The notes below the pieces were generated by a model. That model was not told where the DNA came from. It was given only the letters and a program-made list of their open reading frames with translations, and ran no database searches. This document shows positions 5,842 to 7,278 of a stretch of 7,278 nucleotides of DNA, one piece after another. The stretch is from an uncultured Collinsella sp. (GTDB taxonomy: Bacteria; Actinomycetota; Coriobacteriia; Coriobacteriales; Coriobacteriaceae): positions 1 through 7,278 of the forward strand of contig CABRIF010000113.1 of NCBI GenBank assembly GCA_902470925.1, in the 5' to 3' direction. Each line of letters starts with the position of its first letter. The first letter of the stretch is position 1. Both the position numbers and the translations under genes were made by a program.

Positions 5842-7278
5842 ATGGCACGCGATACGCAACAACCGACCCTGTCTCAGGGCAATCTCATCTATCTGTACCA
5901 GCTGCTTTCCCGCACGATCGGCTGCGGCAAGCAGACCTTCATCACACGCGTCGAGGAGGCGCTCGACTCCGACCGCATGGGCGCCGACGAGCTCGGCTTC
6001 GCCTCCACACGCGACCTGCTCGAGGCGCTCGACGCCTTCGTGACGCTCACCGTGTTCAAGGGCGGGCGCATCTACGCCACGGTTGCAGCGCAGCCGGCGT
6101 GGGACGAGGCGCTGGCTGCCGCCGAAAAGGGCGACAAGGCGACGGGCGCATCTTCGGCCAAGCCTTGGAAGCGCAAGAAGGGCAACCGCGCGCTCAAGCC
6201 CATCAAGCCCAAGCGCGTCAAGCGCGACCCCGAGCCCACGGCCGAGGCCCCCGCTGCAGGCGGCGGCAAAGCCGCGGGGGCCGACGGGGCCGCGGGGGCC
6301 GACAAAGCCGCGGAGGCCGATGGGATCGCGGTCGCAACCGCGAGCGCCAGCGACATTGCGGCCACGACCGGCAGCACCGGCAACGCTGCGGCAACGACCG
6401 CCCGCGGCGGCGCTTCATCCGCCGGCACTGGAGCTGGCGCTGATGACGCTACGATCGCAACAATTAGCGCTGAAGCTGGCGACGCCGAGGCACCAGCCGC
6501 GGGCACCATCGGCCCCGCAGATGCCGACGACACCGTGGTCGCATCAGCCGATGCCAATGCCATCGGCGCCGCAACCGCAACCATAGGCGCCGATGGTGCG
6601 GTGCCCTCGCCCGCAAGCGACCGCGATCGCAAACGCACGGACGCAGCGACAGGTCACAGCGACGGGCTCGACGCGTCCCCTATTGCTGGCGACAAGTCAG
6701 CTGATCGCTTGGCGTCCGATGCGCCCGCAACCCCGCCCGCTGCACCCGAGGCAGCTCCTGCCATCTCGCTGACAGTCACTTACGACCCATACAGCGGCAT
6801 CGACGAGGAAACATCGCTGGTGGCGAGCGGAACCATCCCCCAAGCACCCGTGCGCAACGACGCCGCCGGCGCTGCCGCCGGCGCTGCCGTCGGCGCAGCC
6901 GTCGATACGACCGCACGCGAGTCGACGACGTCCGAGCAGGAAAAGACCAGCTCACCGACTCCCATAGTCAGGCCGAGCGCCCGTTCCGCGCAACCTGCAA
7001 ACGCCGTTCGGAACGGTATGCCTGCAGATGCGCAATCGGGAACCGCCAATGACCAACAAAAACCTGGAGCGACCAGCGGACCGCAGGAGCCAGACGGTGC
7101 AGCCGCCTCGCACAACATGCACGCCGCTGTCGCCCCACCCGTCTCGGGCGCCATCGCGTCGCCGCACGCCACCGCCGCCCCGCGCAACGCCGCTGCCCCG
7201 CACAGCTCAAGTGATGCCGCGACAGCGAGCGTCAGTGCTGGCGCCCACAACTTGCAGGCAGTCCCCGCCGTACGGGAC
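5842..7278 (+). CDS. OST-HTH/LOTUS-like domain protein with long Ala-rich disordered arm (3' end beyond window)
   Basis: The frame is open for 479 codons from ATG 5842 to the window end without a stop. Residues 10-92 form a compact, non-repetitive domain. It has a first helix NLIYLYQLLSRTI, then TFITRVEEALDSDRMGADELGFASTRDLLEALDAF, then a beta pair VTLTVFKGGRIYATV. The order helix / 'xxLGF-x-xxxxLL-xxL' / hydrophobic beta hairpin is that of OST-HTH (LOTUS) domains, which bind RNA, including G-rich and G-quadruplex RNA in published cases. I call this by eye at moderate confidence; another winged-helix family is possible. A basic patch (107-128, Lys/Arg-rich with KPWKRKK and KPKRVKR) follows, then about 345 residues rich in Ala, Gly, Asp, Thr and Pro with in-frame DNA repeats. 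One sequence island, ISLTVTYDPYSGIDEE (308-323), interrupts it. The AAGAAAG tract 6-12 bases upstream favours ATG 5842. A GTG at 5818 overlapping the upstream TGA would add eight residues but has no ribosome site. No membrane segment is seen. Confidence 0.7.
   Translation, partial: MARDTQQPTLSQGNLIYLYQLLSRTIGCGKQTFITRVEEALDSDRMGADELGFASTRDLLEALDAFVTLTVFKGGRIYATVAAQPAWDEALAAAEKGDKATGASSAKPWKRKKGNRALKPIKPKRVKRDPEPTAEAPAAGGGKAAGADGAAGADKAAEADGIAVATASASDIAATTGSTGNAAATTARGGASSAGTGAGADDATIATISAEAGDAEAPAAGTIGPADADDTVVASADANAIGAATATIGADGAVPSPASDRDRKRTDAATGHSDGLDASPIAGDKSADRLASDAPATPPAAPEAAPAISLTVTYDPYSGIDEETSLVASGTIPQAPVRNDAAGAAAGAAVGAAVDTTARESTTSEQEKTSSPTPIVRPSARSAQPANAVRNGMPADAQSGTANDQQKPGATSGPQEPDGAAASHNMHAAVAPPVSGAIASPHATAAPRNAAAPHSSSDAATASVSAGAHNLQAVPAVRD
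6271..6324 (+). repeat. In-frame 18-bp tandem repeat, three copies
   Basis: Units start at 6271, 6289 and 6307. The first reads GCCGCGGGGGCCGACGGG. The second differs only in its last three bases (AAA). The third has two substitutions in the first 15 bases. They encode AAGADG, AAGADK and AAEADG in the Ala-rich arm of the LOTUS-like protein. The first two copies are almost identical at the DNA level, including silent positions, so the duplication is recent and copy number may vary between strains. Confidence 0.85.
6862..6897 (+). repeat. In-frame 12-bp tandem repeat, three copies
   Basis: GCCGCCGGCGCT occurs twice in direct succession (6862-6885), followed by a diverged third copy (6886-6897, GCCGTCGGCGCA). 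They encode AAGA, AAGA, AVGA in the same disordered arm. Like the 18-bp repeat, it keeps the reading frame, consistent with growth of the arm by slippage. Confidence 0.8.

Noticed and set aside
5098..5862. Minus-strand frame of 254 codons, Leu/Pro/Glu/Ser-rich with ELLELPEL-like repetition
   Set aside because: It is the complement of the Ser-rich tail; its apparent repeats come from the low-complexity Ser/Gly codons opposite.
5631..6443. Plus-strand Arg/Ala-rich frame across the junction of the two plus-strand genes
   Set aside because: It overlaps two better-supported genes in another frame, has no ribosome site and reads as Arg-rich GC noise.
6271..6897. Possible CRISPR or structured repeat array
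   Set aside because: Repeat units are 18 and 12 bp, directly adjacent, in frame and without spacers; they are coding minisatellites.
6072..7250. Minus-strand frames (6072-6638 and 6780-7250) rich in Ala, Val, Ser
   Set aside because: They are antisense to the Ala-rich arm; GC-rich codons read Ala/Gly/Val on either strand. The plus-strand frame is continuous from a domain-like N-terminus.

Overview
The window is GC-rich bacterial DNA with five protein-coding genes and no RNA genes, insertion sequences or CRISPR arrays that I can see. Gene content and protein style suggest an actinobacterial gut anaerobe of class Coriobacteriia, perhaps Collinsella or a relative. The pointers are an L-lactate dehydrogenase, a long glutamine-dependent NAD+ synthase, a Ser-rich membrane protein and an Ala-rich GC-skewed codon usage. 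This placement rests on general resemblance only, without a database search. Bases 1-46 are not biological: they are an Illumina Nextera adapter (P7 tail, an 8-base index, read-2 primer, Tn5 mosaic end) left on the end of an assembled contig, so genomic sequence starts at base 47.

Left part, minus strand (47-4556). Read in the direction of transcription, nadE (4556-2394, glutamine-hydrolysing NAD+ synthase) comes first. A 403-bp gap follows, holding a terminator-like hairpin for nadE and a -10 element plus two leader hairpins for ldh. Next is ldh (1990-1040, L-lactate dehydrogenase). After 39 bp comes a gene for a YejK/NdpA-type nucleoid-associated protein (1000-47), whose last few codons are lost at the adapter junction. 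ldh and the nucleoid gene are probably co-transcribed. nadE makes NAD+ and LDH regenerates NAD+ from NADH during fermentation, so the two share a cofactor, but their spacing argues for separate transcripts.

Right part, plus strand (4766-7278). A 209-bp divergent intergenic region separates nadE from a two-gene set. The first gene encodes a three-segment membrane protein with a 150-residue Ser/Gly/Asn/Thr-rich, Lys/Arg-free tail. Twenty bases later a second gene begins, whose N-terminal ~85 residues look like an OST-HTH/LOTUS RNA-binding domain. This is followed by a basic patch and more than 340 residues of Ala-rich, probably disordered sequence running off the window end. That linker carries in-frame DNA tandem repeats and one short non-repetitive island.

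The most original part of the window is this plus-strand pair: a putative membrane protein with a surface tail, coupled to a LOTUS-like domain protein with a giant disordered arm. The most important practical point is the adapter contamination at the left end.
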